Part shown: positions 1 to 14,200 of the stretch, in pieces
How positions within the stretch are numbered: the first letter of the stretch is position 1
How the letters are laid out: the number at the start of each line of letters is the position of its first letter
NCBI GenBank assembly: GCA_026874595.1
Contig: CM049307.1
Location: forward strand, 73,758,643-73,822,642
From: Sipunculus nudus
Lineage: Eukaryota > Annelida > Sipuncula > Golfingiida > Sipunculidae
Direction: 5' to 3'
DNA: 64,000 nt
Notes under the pieces: generated by a model
The model's input: the letters and a program-made list of their open reading frames with translations, nothing else
Told to the model about the DNA's origin: nothing
The model's database searches: none
Position numbers and translations under genes: made by a program

Positions 1-700
1 AAATGGCACGAAAACAAGTAAAAGAATAACAGGTGGCGCCACCTGTTTCTGGTACATGACATTACTATCCAAAATCTTCGGTCAAGTTGATTTTTGGACC
101 GATGCATGCATCCCTTATTGAGAAATTAATGATTTTGTGTGATTTTCACCATATATGGCAATATTCAAGGTCAAGGCCACTCTCATAGGAAAGGTCATGA
201 CCCCAATTTAAATAAACATCATCCTATAACCCATATCTATGTATTTGCATAATATGAAAGAAATCTGTCCATTAGTTTTTGACTTATAATGCTCACAGTA
301 CTGTCAAGTAGCAATTTTGGGGATATTAAACGGCATGAAAACAAGTAAAGAATAATAGGTGGCGCCACCAGTTTCTGGAACATGACAACCCTATCCATGA
401 TCTTCGATCAACTTGATTTTGGGATCAATCCATGCAAGTTTTCTTGAGATATTTAAGAATTTGTGTGATTTTCCCCAAAATTGAACCTATTCAAGGTCAA
501 GGTCACTCTCCTAGTTGAGGTCATGACCTCATTTTAAATAGGCGTCGTCCTCTCACCCATATCTATACATATACCAAGTTTGGTAAAGATCTGTGAAATA
601 TTTTTTGAGTTATTGTGTCCAAAAGAAATCTCTGCGGCGGCGGCAGCGCGACCATGCCTAAACCATAGTATCTCCAGACTATGTCTGGCGATACAAATAA
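1..700. repeat. dispersed repeat family A, copy 1 (cut by window edge)
   Basis: This stretch is similar over most of its length to 50500-51416. Shared blocks include the palindromic GGTGGCGCCACC, a 'cttcggtcaagttgattttt' block, repeated AAGGTCAAGGTCAC blocks and a shared terminal block with a CCAGAC-TATGTCTGG hairpin at about 672-687. No coding frame is convincing. The family is non-coding and of unknown class, and the left end lies outside the window. Confidence 0.7.
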
Positions 701-887
701 CAGGTTTCATAGTGAATTCACAAATATCACATTTTGGACTTCCAAATATCTTGAATATACTGAACTGGTAAAGTTAAGATTTGTATGACCTACAAATACT
801 GATCCATATGCTGTGATAATTGACTGAATGTGAAAGTCGTCAGAGCTCAGAATAGAAAAGGAAAACCAGATATAAAGTTTTAATTCT

Positions 888-2209
888 TTTATTAAAAACT
901 TGCACACATAAATATACATTCTCATCAAACTCTCACAGGACATAAAACAGGAAAACTGACAAGTGTTCTAGTAACTATACATGGATCTTCATGTTGCCAA
1001 CTGATATCTGGTACATAATTGACAGTTATGTCTGACAGGATAGGTCATAGTTGTATTAAGAAAACATTCTGCACAGGATAAATTATCTTAATTACTTGTA
1101 CATTCAAACTTGCATAAGACCGCAACGGCCCACCAAGTCTGCCCATACACTAGAACTAATCGTGGTGTAAATGATAAAAGCTTACACAGCCTAAAGTGAA
1201 CATACTATGTAATTTTTCCTTCTAGACATCAGCAAGCAAAGATTTCCCAAGTTCATGTATGTACTTCTATGTTGATACCTTTCAGTATCACAAGTTGATT
1301 CCATGGCATTTGTTACTCAAATCCTTAGTGAAATGAAAAAATTATAGATTATTTTTTTCAAGATTATTTTACATAATTTTTACAAGAACAGTTCTTGAAA
1401 TAGGGCAGGTTCAAGGTAGCACATGTACATATGGAATATGCTCATTAAACAGTTGTTTTGGTTTCTTTAATAATTATAGTTGCTTTAATGTTATTTCTGG
1501 AAATCTGCTGAAGATGAACTGACCTATTTCAAACTTTTATCTTTCTTTCTCTTCTGTAATGTCTGTGTGAGATTGTATAACACAAATACACATTCATCTC
1601 TCTCTCTCACACACACACACACACAATCTAATGAACAAAACCTTACATTTCTGCTGGTTCATTACAACCAAAATTAGACCTTTGAGGGGTTGTGGATCAC
1701 CAAATTAATCTATCTGGGGTAGTAATGCTTACTACACTCTCTCATGCCCATGGACACATCACTTCATACTTTTCATCTACATTACCTAAAAAATCAAATG
1801 ACTGTTCATGCACATTTGTTAGTTATAGTCTGATGACATTATATATACATACATACATACATATATATATACCTTTTCAGTACCATCACACTAAAATCCA
1901 AATTCTACACAGGCTGCAGCCTATACAGTGTCTTGATAATCATTAATTGTTTAAGGCTGGTCAAAGAATCATTCAATACCAACTGAAATTTGAATCAAAC
2001 TTGGCCTTATTTAATTAGGTGTGATGATAATGATTTAAGATGAGAAACTAGGCTAGTTGTTTGTTATGACTGGTTTCCAGGTCCCTTATAAATATTAACA
2101 GGTGGTTATCAATATTTGGCAAATTATATCATACTTTGAAAATATTCATGAAAATGTAATTCTTGTGCCCCCCCCCCCCATACATGTGAATTGTTAAATG
2201 TATACAAAG
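888..2209 (-). other. TIMM23: candidate 3' untranslated region of TIMM23
   Basis: This is the region downstream of the TIMM23 stop codon on the minus strand. It has no other gene and carries a minus-strand AATAAA at 888-893 (TTTATT on plus). It includes a CT/CA microsatellite at about 1591-1624, a CATA/TA stretch near 1850 and a 12-C run at 2168-2179. The 3' end is inferred; other AATAAA-like sites nearer the stop could be used. Confidence 0.35.
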
Positions 2210-2322
2210 TTAATCATCCAAGCCGATCATTTGTTTGACTCTGTCTCCACGGGTGTAAAGGCAGTAGGCAGCAGCCAGAGAAAAACCAATAGCTCCTCCT
2301 CGTAAACATCGCTTCCAACCGG
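2210..2322 (-). CDS. TIMM23: TIMM23 exon 7 (terminal)
   Basis: Residues 162-198 and the TAA stop. It contains helix 4 (GAIGFSLAAAYCLYTRGD) and a short charged tail ending in GLDD. Confidence 0.94.
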
Positions 2323-5300
2323 CTACAAAGATAATATATCATGATTATATTTAACAATCTATATTAAACTGAGTATATGGTATTTTACTAGGGGTGTAAC
2401 AAAGCATTGAATTATTATTGCACTGAATTGCTAGCCCTCTATTAAATTGTAATCAATTCTTAACCTCTGAATCAATTAATTTCAATTATTATTTTTTTTT
2501 TTTGCATATGCAATCCCAAATTCCTTCACAGGCTCTCAAATGTGACCGTGCAGTTTGTGATGTTGAAGCTCTTTATTGTGAATGACCCCTTTTATCTACT
2601 TTACACATTCACTGATGGACCACTCCACTCAAATATAAGGCGGCGACAAACAGTGAGAGCTATATTTTTCTTTTATTTGCATAAATTTACTAACATCCAT
2701 TCTGGTCAACTTGCTTTTATTCTTTTAAAATCTAAAATTTACTACTTAAGTAAGACTTGAATCGAGAATTGAATCGAAGTTAAAGAATTAATAACTGAAT
2801 CAATTCTAAGGGTGCTCACAATTCACAGGCCTAGTATTCACAAACTGTCCTTGTCAAACTTTTCATGAGCAAGTGACTTTCAAGATTTTCTCACATCTGC
2901 CTTTTTTCTTAAGGAAAAACAGCAGGGAATATTCTGAAAAATTACAGTTTAAAATCTGATGCAATATTAACACTGAAATCAGTGCCACTTCCAGTTTAAC
3001 AGTACCACTGAATTTTATTAAAATTAATTAATCAAAGACTGCAAATATTTTCTGATTTTTGTTTTGGAATATTATGAAATATAACAAACTGACCAGTCAG
3101 CTCAAAACTAAAATGTGTCAGACCACACATGTTTCTAGAAGTACCTATTTATAAACATGGAACAGTTTGATTGTCAACTTCATCAGTACATTTACTGTGG
3201 GTACACTGTATGGGGGTACATATGTGAAACAGCAAAAGATGCATCTTATAATATGCAACTTAATAATGTAAGCAGTGCTTAGTGATTAATTACTTTGTAT
3301 GTTCACAGCATGGCCATGCAGTGGTTAATGTACAGTTTGTCGCCTTGAACTATTTCTGAAATCAACCAGTAGGCTGAAGCACAGTGTTTAAAGCCTTAAT
3401 AAATGAATCTGGTGTGAAGTTGTAAATTGTAAGCCACCTATCTCTGCCTGTCTGAACTATGAGTGTGTACCTAAATCTACGCATTTTATATGGGCTAATC
3501 TAAGATGGGTTATTTTTCTCTAATTCCTCCTTGGGCTGATTTGTGTCAGACATTTGCAAAGCAAATATCCAGATTTTTTTCCATTGGAAAACTGATCACA
3601 ACGGCAAATGTCTCTTATGCAGACTTTTATGCAAATTGATTTACATATTTCAGTAAAATATAAAATCATGAACAATGTTGTGAGCCTATTACCTGTGATA
3701 AGGCTTTATGTTTACTTACCTGTAGATTTGTAGAGCATTCCCGTGAGTGTGCCTGCTGTCAGGGTATTTAATTCATCCTCGGCTCCTCGTGACATGCTCA
3801 GGCCCACTCCTACTAAACTGTACATCAGTGCTGAAATAATCAGATGGACATTTTACACAGAGTTAACCTTGAATTTTTCATGATTTATCTTTGAGCAAAC
3901 TACTTATGAAACTGATGTAATGTAGCCATCATTTCTGTCAACAAGAAAAGCCAAGTATTTATAAAGCAAGATAATCATAAGGTATGTTTTCACAACAAAC
4001 TCAAGTATATTACTGAATCATTTGAACTAACCAACAGATAAGGCAAGACCACTGTCTTGGAAGTTACAATTATGATTTTCAGAATTGTACCTTCTCAGAA
4101 TTCATTTATCCTTTACTTATGTATTAATTTATTGTTGCCAACACTTACCTATGACGCCCAATGTCTGTGCTGTGGAGGCACCCTGTTTTGTTATAAAGTT
4201 TAACATTCTGTAACCAAAAGAAAACCGTGTCAGAAACAATTACAATGTTATATCCAGCCCAAGTATTTAATTTCATTTATTACAATATCAGGCTGCTCAA
4301 ATTGATGCGGGCTGTGCCCAAGAATCATACCTTTTATTTTGGGGGCCTAAGGAGGTAAATTTATTTCAGTGAACTGGCACTGTGCTGTTACAGGGATGAT
4401 TCATGTTTTAGACATATAAGTGCAGTATTCCTCAAATGCTCTGGTTGGTGAGTAAGAGTTCCCATCTACACAGATGAACTGTCATTTATACTGTTGCCTC
4501 ACAGGCATATCATGCACATTATAGGCTGTAGCCTTAAAAGACAACAGATTGGTTTTTAATAATATAGCTAGCCTTTATATAACTTGTATCACATTCTTTT
4601 AAAAATTATCTAATAAAGTTTAATAATTTCTACTCATTCTGTTTTCTCTTGGATCATCCGTTGTCATATAGTTAACAATTTGCACACATATCAAATAACT
4701 GATATATTAATATATATATGACAAGATTGTAAAAATGTAACCATTGCAATAAAATATCTTTAAGTGTAAATCGTGAAAATGTATCCACATAAATATAAAG
4801 TCAAACCACATCTGACACTATACTGCATGGTGTCAGAAGTGGGATTTATTGTATCATGTAAAAGATGGCTCACACCAGGCTGATGCTGTCCGTGGTATGA
4901 CATCGAAGTAAAATTGGAAACCATACTGGGGATGATCAAGACACGTCTGTATGAAATTTGGGAACGTAAGGACATTTAATCATGCTCAAAATTTAAAAAT
5001 GTTTTGAGGAATCTGAAAACATCAGAGCATATTGCAGATAACATCAGAACACATGTGGATACACTGGAGGACTCGCACCCAAATCTCAAAATATTTCCTG
5101 ATTTATAATGTTGGTAATACGGTCACCCCTGGTACCATATGGTTCATGTGTTTTAGCCATCAAAGTAATGATGAGTGACATCTAGACAAAATCCAGATAC
5201 GAAATCCTGACACACATGCTTAACCTCCATAAGGTGTGAACAAGCCTTAACTTACTGTGTTCTCCTGATTGCCCCTTTGAGTTCTGCTGTTTTTGTTTCA

Positions 5301-8183
5301 TTGAACCCTGTGTACAGACCGTTCAGTCCTCCAGCAGCACCCCCTGAAAAATATTCAATACTTTATTTCTATCTTCAAAACATAAAGAAATATGTGAAGC
5401 CTTCCAGTCAGCAGGGTTCCTGTATGATAGCTTTAAATACTGACAACACCACTGTATATTTAGTATTAATAGTAATATGAGAAACAAAAATGTGGATCTC
5501 ACTAATGACAATTCTGAAGTGAAAGCCGATCAAGAAAAAAAAAAAATGAAGATGTGGCTACACAATACACATAAGCTCTATATTACTCTTAGATCTTCCA
5601 GCTGACAAACAGTTGTTTTACAGTGAAAACTATGATCATGTGTGCAAAAGGTTTATTACTGACCAGACACGGTGGAATATTCTACATGGTAACTGATTTT
5701 GTAAACAGGATAAGTCTCAGTTACACTGGCCTTGTTTCATTCTGTTCATTTTTAGCATTCTTAAGCTTTCTTACTTACCAACAAATACAGATCCCCCTAT
5801 TTGAGAAAACATGAGTTCAAATCGTCCCCTTGTTTGTTTGGCTCCCTCTGGGAAGATGAATTCTGAGTCTCCACCAACACCCTGTACAATGATTAAATAA
5901 CAAGTTAAAATCACAACAGCCAAAACCTGTTATCAAAATATCAAACAGGACAATAGTGTTCTGAAAATATGAAAAAAAAGTTAAAAAAACATTAAAGTCT
6001 GATTTTGTGCATGCATGACAGATCCCATACAAGGACTATTTCAACTAGTCCACACATATACAAGGACCTTCATGTATTCTGTTATATCTCTGCTGGATGC
6101 CATGGATGGACATTATGGTCCATGGGCCGAATGTAGTTCATTGCAGAACCTGTCCCAAGAGATCTGTACGATAGGCCCAGGGGTCTCAGCTGAAATGACA
6201 ACCACAGCTTGGGCCCATGTATCGAACCAAGAGAAACCACAAGGCCTGATGTTTAGTCAGTGTGAATGGAATGCCACCATATGAGCCATGGAGAGTGACA
6301 CAATTAGTTTATAAATATAATACCCAGTTGTATAATCTATTAAAATAAATAAGTTTACATTATGTATAACATTTTTATTGGCCAAGTCAGTCAGGGCATC
6401 TCCTAATTGACATGTGTTTTTGGCAGGGTTGGGCGGGTAATACCCCTGAGGCGGGTAAAACTCCTTATTAACCGGTTGGGAAATAAGTGTTAAAACCCAC
6501 ATGTGGGTTTTATGGGCAATATGATATGGACTTTTCTGGGACTTTTCATGTAAAGTAGTGTAATATTAAGAGATCCTGTCATATATTAACAGATTAGTAT
6601 TACTGGTTACATGTGATTGAATTGTAAAGAATCAAGTCATTAACTGTAAATATAAGTGAATTTAATTGAACAGTGTACAATGATTAAATAACAAGTTAAA
6701 ATCACAACAGCCAAAACCTGTTATCAAAATATCAAACAGGACAATAGTGTTCTGAAAATATGAAAAAAAAGTTAACTTTGTGAAATTGTGATTATTGTTA
6801 GTGATTAAATATTAGGACCTAAGGAATTCTTGGCACTAAAGTAAAGACACTGCAACTTAAAGAAGAATTTTAAACATCTATTAGCTGTAGTGAAACACTG
6901 GTCACTGGAATAATGTATCCATTTGGGATAATCTTAAGCAGCTTAAGTTAAACTTTTACCATTCAAAGACTGTCTTCTATTCTGACTACATATGGTAAAG
7001 GAAATCTTTCTCAGCTTCATACAATATGTTATGTTTCCAAAACATGGACACAAAAAAGTGTCACTTTCCACAAGTTGTTTATTCTTAAAAAGAGACCAAA
7101 TTATGTGTAAAACATTATTCTGATATTTACTTATTCCATTTTTAAATAAAGCAAAATGGACATCAGAGGTATTTACTTGCATGATGTTATTTTTACACGA
7201 ATGAAGTACATACCGGGTACATGAAAGATGGGTCCACATTCAGATATGGATTAGCAGATGTCATACCTGTTTGGATAAAACAGAAAGGATTTGGATAAGC
7301 AATATAACATTAAAAACAATGATAGTGCGAATGGATATTATCATTAAATTAGAAGATTATGGCAGCAGAAAACTAATTACCTTGCCAGCAGTTGAGTTGC
7401 AAAGCTCAACTGCGGCCATAAGAATATATGCTCTGATTGGATCCAACTGGGTAAACATACATCTGCATATATATAGAATTATATTTACATTATACATGTC
7501 AGCTGCCTAAACTGTTCGCATACTAACCTTGCACAGCTAGCAATGCTTATACTTATATAACAAGCACTTGTGTTGTCTGGTTATATATGCACGTTTAATA
7601 TTGTTGGTCTGTCATTTACAGTACTGTTATTACAGACCTAAGATTATATTCATATATCTTTTTAATAATGTACAGAAACTATAAGACTATTTAATAACAT
7701 TTGGTGCTAAGTAAAAAGACCAAGGTATAATAGGTAGGTTGAAAATGGCTAGGATAAAAAGGACTAAGTAAACAGTTGCTAAATTTAAGATAAACATCAA
7801 GATCAACATGAAGCATCAACTCCAGTAGTAAAAATGTTTTGTTTCTTATGCTCTGAAATACATACACTTACACCATATGTATTCCTTAATCAGGTATTTG
7901 CATTTTAATTACTGGGTCACTGTCCTGCTCACTGCCCTATACACACTGTTGATAGTGTGTCTGTTTTGCAATACACCCCTTTGATCCCCTATGATGATCC
8001 GTAGATATGATTGTTGGTTCTTGATTAGCTTCATGGTTGGGCAATCATTTACATTAATGATCATAAGTTTGTAATGAGGTTCTTCATGCGTAGACATTTA
8101 GACTGCATTTTAGTGACCAGCTGAGCATTTAACCCTAAAACTTTGATTTGTCAATATGCAAGGAATGGCATGTCAGTATACAG

Positions 8184-8249
<66 letters not shown>

Positions 8250-11200
8250 GTTGTGCATGTTAATTATTATGTATATATCTCACTTCTATAATTTTATCAG
8301 TTCTGTAAATGACAGACACAATATTAAATATGTTTACATGCCTAGGCAACACAAGTGCTTGAAATCAGTTAAAACATTGTCAGCTGCCTAGACACTTCCT
8401 TTAAAGGGACATAATCAGGAACAATTTTATGATTATCATTTCACACTATCAGTTCAGTTTTGCTTTATATAAAAGTTTCCAAGCAAAACCATCCGAGCAC
8501 AGTCTGAGTACCTTCCATACAGCTGCTAACATCTTGTTATGGTCCTTCGTTGTGAGTAAACACAGTCCATGTGTCTCTGTTTACCATAACTAGGCCGCAT
8601 GACGGGAAGTCTGATTTTGTGCATGCATGACAGATCCCATACAAGGACTATTTCAACTAGTCCACACATATACAAGGACCTTCATGTATTCTGTTATATC
8701 TCTGCTGGATGCCATGGATGGACATTATGGTCCATGGGCCGAATGTAGTTCATTGCAGAACCTGTCCCAAGAGATCTGTACGATAGGCCCAGGGGTCTCA
8801 GCTGAAATGACAACCACAGCGTGGGCCCATGTATCGAACCAAGAGAAACCACAAGGCCTGATGTTTAGTCAGTGTGAATGGAATGCCACCATATGAGCCA
8901 TGGAGAGTGACACAATTAGTTTATAAATATAATACCCAGTTGTATAATCTATTAAAATAAATAAGTTTACATTATGTATAACATTTTTATTGGCCAAGTC
9001 AGTCAGGGCATCTCCTAATTGACATGTGTTTTTGGCAGGGTTGGGCGGGTAATACCCCTGAGGCGGGTAAAACTCCTTATTAACCGGTTGGGAAATAAGT
9101 GTTAAAACCCACATGTGGGTTTTATGGGCAATATGATATGGACTTTTCTGGGACTTTTCATGTAAAGTAGTGTAATATTAAGAGATCCTGTCATATATTA
9201 ACAGATTAGTATTACTGGTTACATGTGATTGAATTGTAAAGAATCAAGTCATTAACTGTAAATATAAGTGAATTTAATTGAACAGTGTCATCAGTTCTTA
9301 AGAGTTCCTTATTGGAGCCCTATGGAATTTATCAGCTTGGAAACCACCTTTTTCCCAGTCAGTGTGTCTTTACTTAATAATGTGCATTGCTGTCCTATTC
9401 AGCACAGATGACTAGACACGATGCATTAACATAGTAGAAACATTTGGGCAAGCTAGTCATGATAGCCTAACAGGAGATATTTTAATTGTATCAAGGTTTC
9501 TGAGGAATCCCCTTCCCAGCTATCACTTGACTGATATCTACATCTAGACATTTGCTAACAGTTAAAACTGCACAAGACCTCTTTCAGCCGGCCATAAATA
9601 ATGGTAAGAAACAATAGAGGCTATGGCTGGGGTGAGCACTGCACAAGATGGGTGGCTGAATCAGCAAATTTGTTAAGTGAATATCAGCCTGTGCTAAGTG
9701 TGCTTGATCATCATTATAATAAGAGTGGAATGTTTTACCCATATGATGCAGATAATTACTGAATTATGTATCTAAGAAGTCCCATATAGATGGTTTTTAT
9801 TTTTTTTAAACTTACTTGTAAAAAAATGTTGATATAATATCTATAACTACCTGTGTAAATGAAGTAAGTGTAAAAGTCTTGCCAACCATGCTACATTTAA
9901 AGTTAACACTGAAAAGAATATCCAAAATAAATGATTTCTAGAAAAAAGTTTTTGGTAGCCAGAAACCACTTCTACATCAGTTTGTTTTTACATCCACAAA
10001 ACAATCCACTTTCAAAGTTTCACTGAAAAGGTCCTGAAAAAAAGTGAAATGATGGGCTGAGGTATGAGCACTAGAGCTATGTTTTCACTGTGTCTAAGGA
10101 CTTGTGATTTTTTTCTCTTTTTTTTCAGTTAAGTGTATCATCATAATATGCTGCAGCTCTATGTATAAAGTATTATATATCAGACACTGCTATGGACATT
10201 GCTGTATATTAACAAATATAAAGCACAGAATCATATTTACCACTGCATATAATCATATTTCAAATTAAAATTGACATCATATTGTCCATAACACCCGTAA
10301 AACCCAGTTTTACCCAGAAAAACCCTCTGGGCTGGGTTTTACCCAACCTTGGAACTTTTTGGATGGGTCTGAAATAACAATTTGTCTTACACAGCTGGAT
10401 GTTTTTTTCACAAGCACATACTAACACAGTTTGAAAATGACACAAGAGCCATTCAAAATGGCAAAGTTTAATAGTAAATGCCAATAACCCTGTTCTTACA
10501 CCCAGTTCCGTTTTTAGCATACAAGTTTCAAAGTCACAATAAATATGTCAGATACATGGTTTTCTAGCGGACTTAAATGAAATAAGACACCTTTGATTGG
10601 TATGTTTAATTCTCACTTCAAGTTGAGAATGATCTTTTAACATACTTTATTGGTGATTAGGCCCCTTTTAAGTGTAAAACAAACATGAATGTGCATGAGT
10701 GTCATGAGTTTTTCAGGACACCTGCCCTGGCGTCCTTTCTTCATGTCGACCGCTTCTGAGAAAGGATGACCATGGCCTTGCTCCCCTCTGCGGGACCAAA
10801 AATAAGGGTCACCAGACCAGCTTTTTGGCAGGTCTCCTATACTGCACTTTTACCAATTTATATTAGTATTACAAGTGCAGTGAAGTGGTTACACTAACAG
10901 ATATAATTCTGTCTCACCTCTCGTCTTACAAGATCAAGTGAGATTGCAAGTCCGGAGCTCCCATGAGGCAATGCACTTCCGGTTCCCGTGAGGCTTGTAA
11001 GGTTAGTTACTAGCGGGTCATTTAATATCATATTTTGGCTGAGGTTTCGACCGAACAGAAGTGTTCACTTGCTCTACTGATCGTGGCTATATTTTAGAAT
11101 CAGTTTTTCATTAGTTCCACAGTTGTTTTAGGTTACTTAGATGTTCAGAGCTTAGTTTAGCTGTTAGTTGTGAATGGACTACTGATTTCACGCTCACGCT

Positions 11201-14200
11201 CTTGTTGGACCGAATAGAACTGTTTGTAAACAAACACAGAAGGATGGATAGCCTTCAGCTAGCTCTAGGATCAGCCATGTTCAGCCTAAATTAAGGAAAA
11301 TCCAAGAATTGGGACCCCGGGAAGCAATGGCAGACAGACCCAGTGAGCTGGAGTCAAGTTGCCGAGACGCTAGCCCTGAGAAGGGAGATTCCCAGATGCT
11401 CGCCCTGCTGGCCTAGATCAGAGACTTTAAGGAAAGCTCTGAGGCAAATCACGCCGCTTTAGCCAACAGTATACAAGGCATGCAACAGGAAATTAGACAA
11501 CTTAAGCAAAACCAGGGATACAACAGTTCAGACCCAACTCCAGGGACCAGTGGAGCCAGTGCCACTCCAAGTCAAGATGGCGGCCTTGCACTCACCGGGA
11601 ACACTCCTCATGTTGACAGTGATGAGGAGGACACAGAGGCTTACGATCAAGACACTGAACTTAACCAGCTCTTGGACTCTGTACCTGCTACTCAAGCTTA
11701 CAGCAATGGTGAGTCTGATTTTTTAGATCAGATAGCTTTCTCATTTGAAAAGAGAGAAGATCTGGGCCCTGAAATTAACCCTAAACTCGCAGAGTTAGTG
11801 GACAAAATCATCACAGGTAATCCCAGTGATACTGTAAAGGAGAAAATAGACTCTGTACTGACCCCTGCAAATCTGACAAAACTCAATGGCACAAGAGTTA
11901 ACAAAGAAGTCTGGAACAAGCTTAGGCAGGATACAAAGCTAAGAGACAAGACTTCAGCGAGTCCAAGCAGCCATCTTAAAAGGGGTAACCCCATCTATCC
12001 AAGTAGCTGATATTCTGTTGCAGCTAAAACTGGGCACGAAGTCCATTAATGATGTTAATCTGGACGGCATGATAAGACAACTGATGGATGGTACTGCTAT
12101 CCTCAGCCATGCCAATCATGAACTTAATTTGTGCAGGAGGGAGCTGTTAAAGGGGGACCTGCAGGGCCAATTCAAAGAACTCTGTAAAGCAGACGTGCCA
12201 GTAACAGACTTGTTGTTTGGTGATAATCTGCAGCAATCTATGCAAAGAATCCAGGATTTAAATGCCCTGTCTCTGTCACCAAGGAAACTACAGGAGTAAC
12301 AACAATCACTACAAGTCGCAAACACACACAAGCACAAAGGGCAAAGTAATAGATCAATGCTGGGTAAACCATGTGAGGCAGTAGGTGGAAAAATAAAATC
12401 ACATTATCAAGAGTGGGAAACAATAACAGAGGATGATTTTATTTTGGACATGGTAACGGGTGTTAAACTAAACTTTACCTCAAATTATCCCCCTGTAAGG
12501 AACTTCATTCCAAAACCTTTAAAACTAAATACGGCAGAGGAGAAAATTATTTAAACAGAAATTGAGAACTTATTGAACAAACAGGTTACTGAGCAAACAA
12601 GCTTTGAGCGGGGCAGTGTTTTTTCAAACATATTTCTCAGAGCAAAAAAGAATGGGAAATACCGTGTAATACTGAACTTGAAGGCCCTGAATGAGTATAT
12701 AGAATACCACCACTTTAAAATGGAGTCATTGGATCATGCAATCAACTTAATCACACCAGGCTGTTATTTAGCATCAGTGGACTTAAAGGACGCTTACTAC
12801 ACGGTGCCTGTGCACAGGGATTTTCAGAAATATCTCTGCTTTGCATGGAAGGGAAAGTTCTTCAAATTTACCCTTGAGTCTGCAGAGATCAAGTGCCCAC
12901 CCTGTTACACCCAGCCCGATCATGTGTAGTCCTTTGAAACTTGCCCCATGGGAGCTCCGGACTTGCAATCTCACGTGATCTCTGCAGACTCCAGGATCGA
13001 CAGAATTCCAATCAAACTTCAACTTGGTAAGTTTCGTTTAATTTATGAATTATACATGTACAAATGTTTTTCAGAGTGCTTATTGACACACGGTCCATAA
13101 GTCTCGGTTACCTCGATTTGGATGTCTCAGTTACCGGGTTTTGCAGTCTCGGGTACTGGGAATTGGGAGTCTCTGTTACCGTGTGTCACCAGTGGTCAGT
13201 CAAGTGTACCGCAATTAAGCTGGCGCACTGTTGCCCCAATTAATCACTTTGATCACTGGTGTCCTAGAACAAAGGGCCAGGTAACTTCAAAAGCTACAAG
13301 GGAAATTGGGCGTCGTGAAATATGGTATTTTTATCATTGCGAAGACGTTTCTTTTGCCTTATTGTAACAGGGTAATTGTGTATTTAAAATTTTTTCAGTG
13401 GCCTATTTTCCCCATCTTTAACGCAAATTATAAACTAAAGTAATATTCTGAAATATACAGGAGATGTATATTTTTACCAAAAAATAAGCATTTTATGAAA
13501 GGTGGTGTTTTTTGAGAGTCATTGTGTATCCTAAGTCGAATTTATCGGCTCAAACTTTGATCTACCACCATAACGTTATGCATGACGTTGATATAGATAA
13601 AGTCGCAAAGAAAAAGTTGCATTGCATTGTACAAGCTATATTTGACTAACTTGAGCACATTAAGTTATTACATATCAAATATGGTAGTTATTCTTATATT
13701 GATATGCATTTGTTCTTATTATAGAATAATAAAAATTTGAAAATAATGCGTCAAAGATAATAAATGAAACAAGCCTTTAAAAATTCTCTAGTTGCATATT
13801 TACCTCATCAAGGGCCCCTGCATGGCAGGGCATGCAGAGGATTAGGAAACACTGTTCAGAGGTCGAGAAGGATGATACTGAAGAAGACTGTTTTGGAATA
13901 TTTAATTTTATATGGAACTTGCTTGAATATTTATGTACCTTATATTTTTTATATTATAAAAATGTGTATGCATGTTTGTGTCCATATCTTAACATGTTTA
14001 TATTGTGTATATTAATTGTGTATATTTTATATAGCATGATGAATTGTTTGGATTTTCTTTCTTTTTTTATTACACAAACGTAGTACATGCATATCGGAAC
14101 AGTACATACATACAAACATAAATATAGAAATTAATATTTCAATAACAATTTACATTGAATCGTGAAGATTATTCATGTAGAGGAGAGCAGGTAGGTAAGG

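Larger units (their letters stand above)
10931..12981 (+). mobile_element. decayed DIRS-like (tyrosine-recombinase type) retrotransposon
   Basis: The element is bounded by 41-bp inverted ends, 10931-10971 against 12941-12981, with 39 of 41 positions matching. It contains broken Gag-like and reverse transcriptase frames. The RT has the DIRS pattern: LNLKALNEYIEYHHFKME, then SVDLKDAYYTVPV, then KGKFFKF. Inverted rather than direct long termini are typical of DIRS elements. Right after FKFT the sequence jumps to terminal sequence, so the rest of RT, RNase H and the recombinase are missing. A second inverted pair, 12875-12894 with 12973-12992, may be a remnant of an internal complementary region. 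It lies in TIMM23 intron 1, antisense to the gene, and is presumably immobile. Confidence 0.8.

Noticed and set aside
2389-2833. Confident hAT MITE call
   Set aside because: The ends match only weakly and flanking octamers differ, so it is listed only as a low-confidence feature.
6015-6284. 89-codon ORF, repeated exactly at 8627-8896
   Set aside because: Identity between copies reflects the recent duplication of the whole 682-bp segment. It has no homology, and the segment is intronic.
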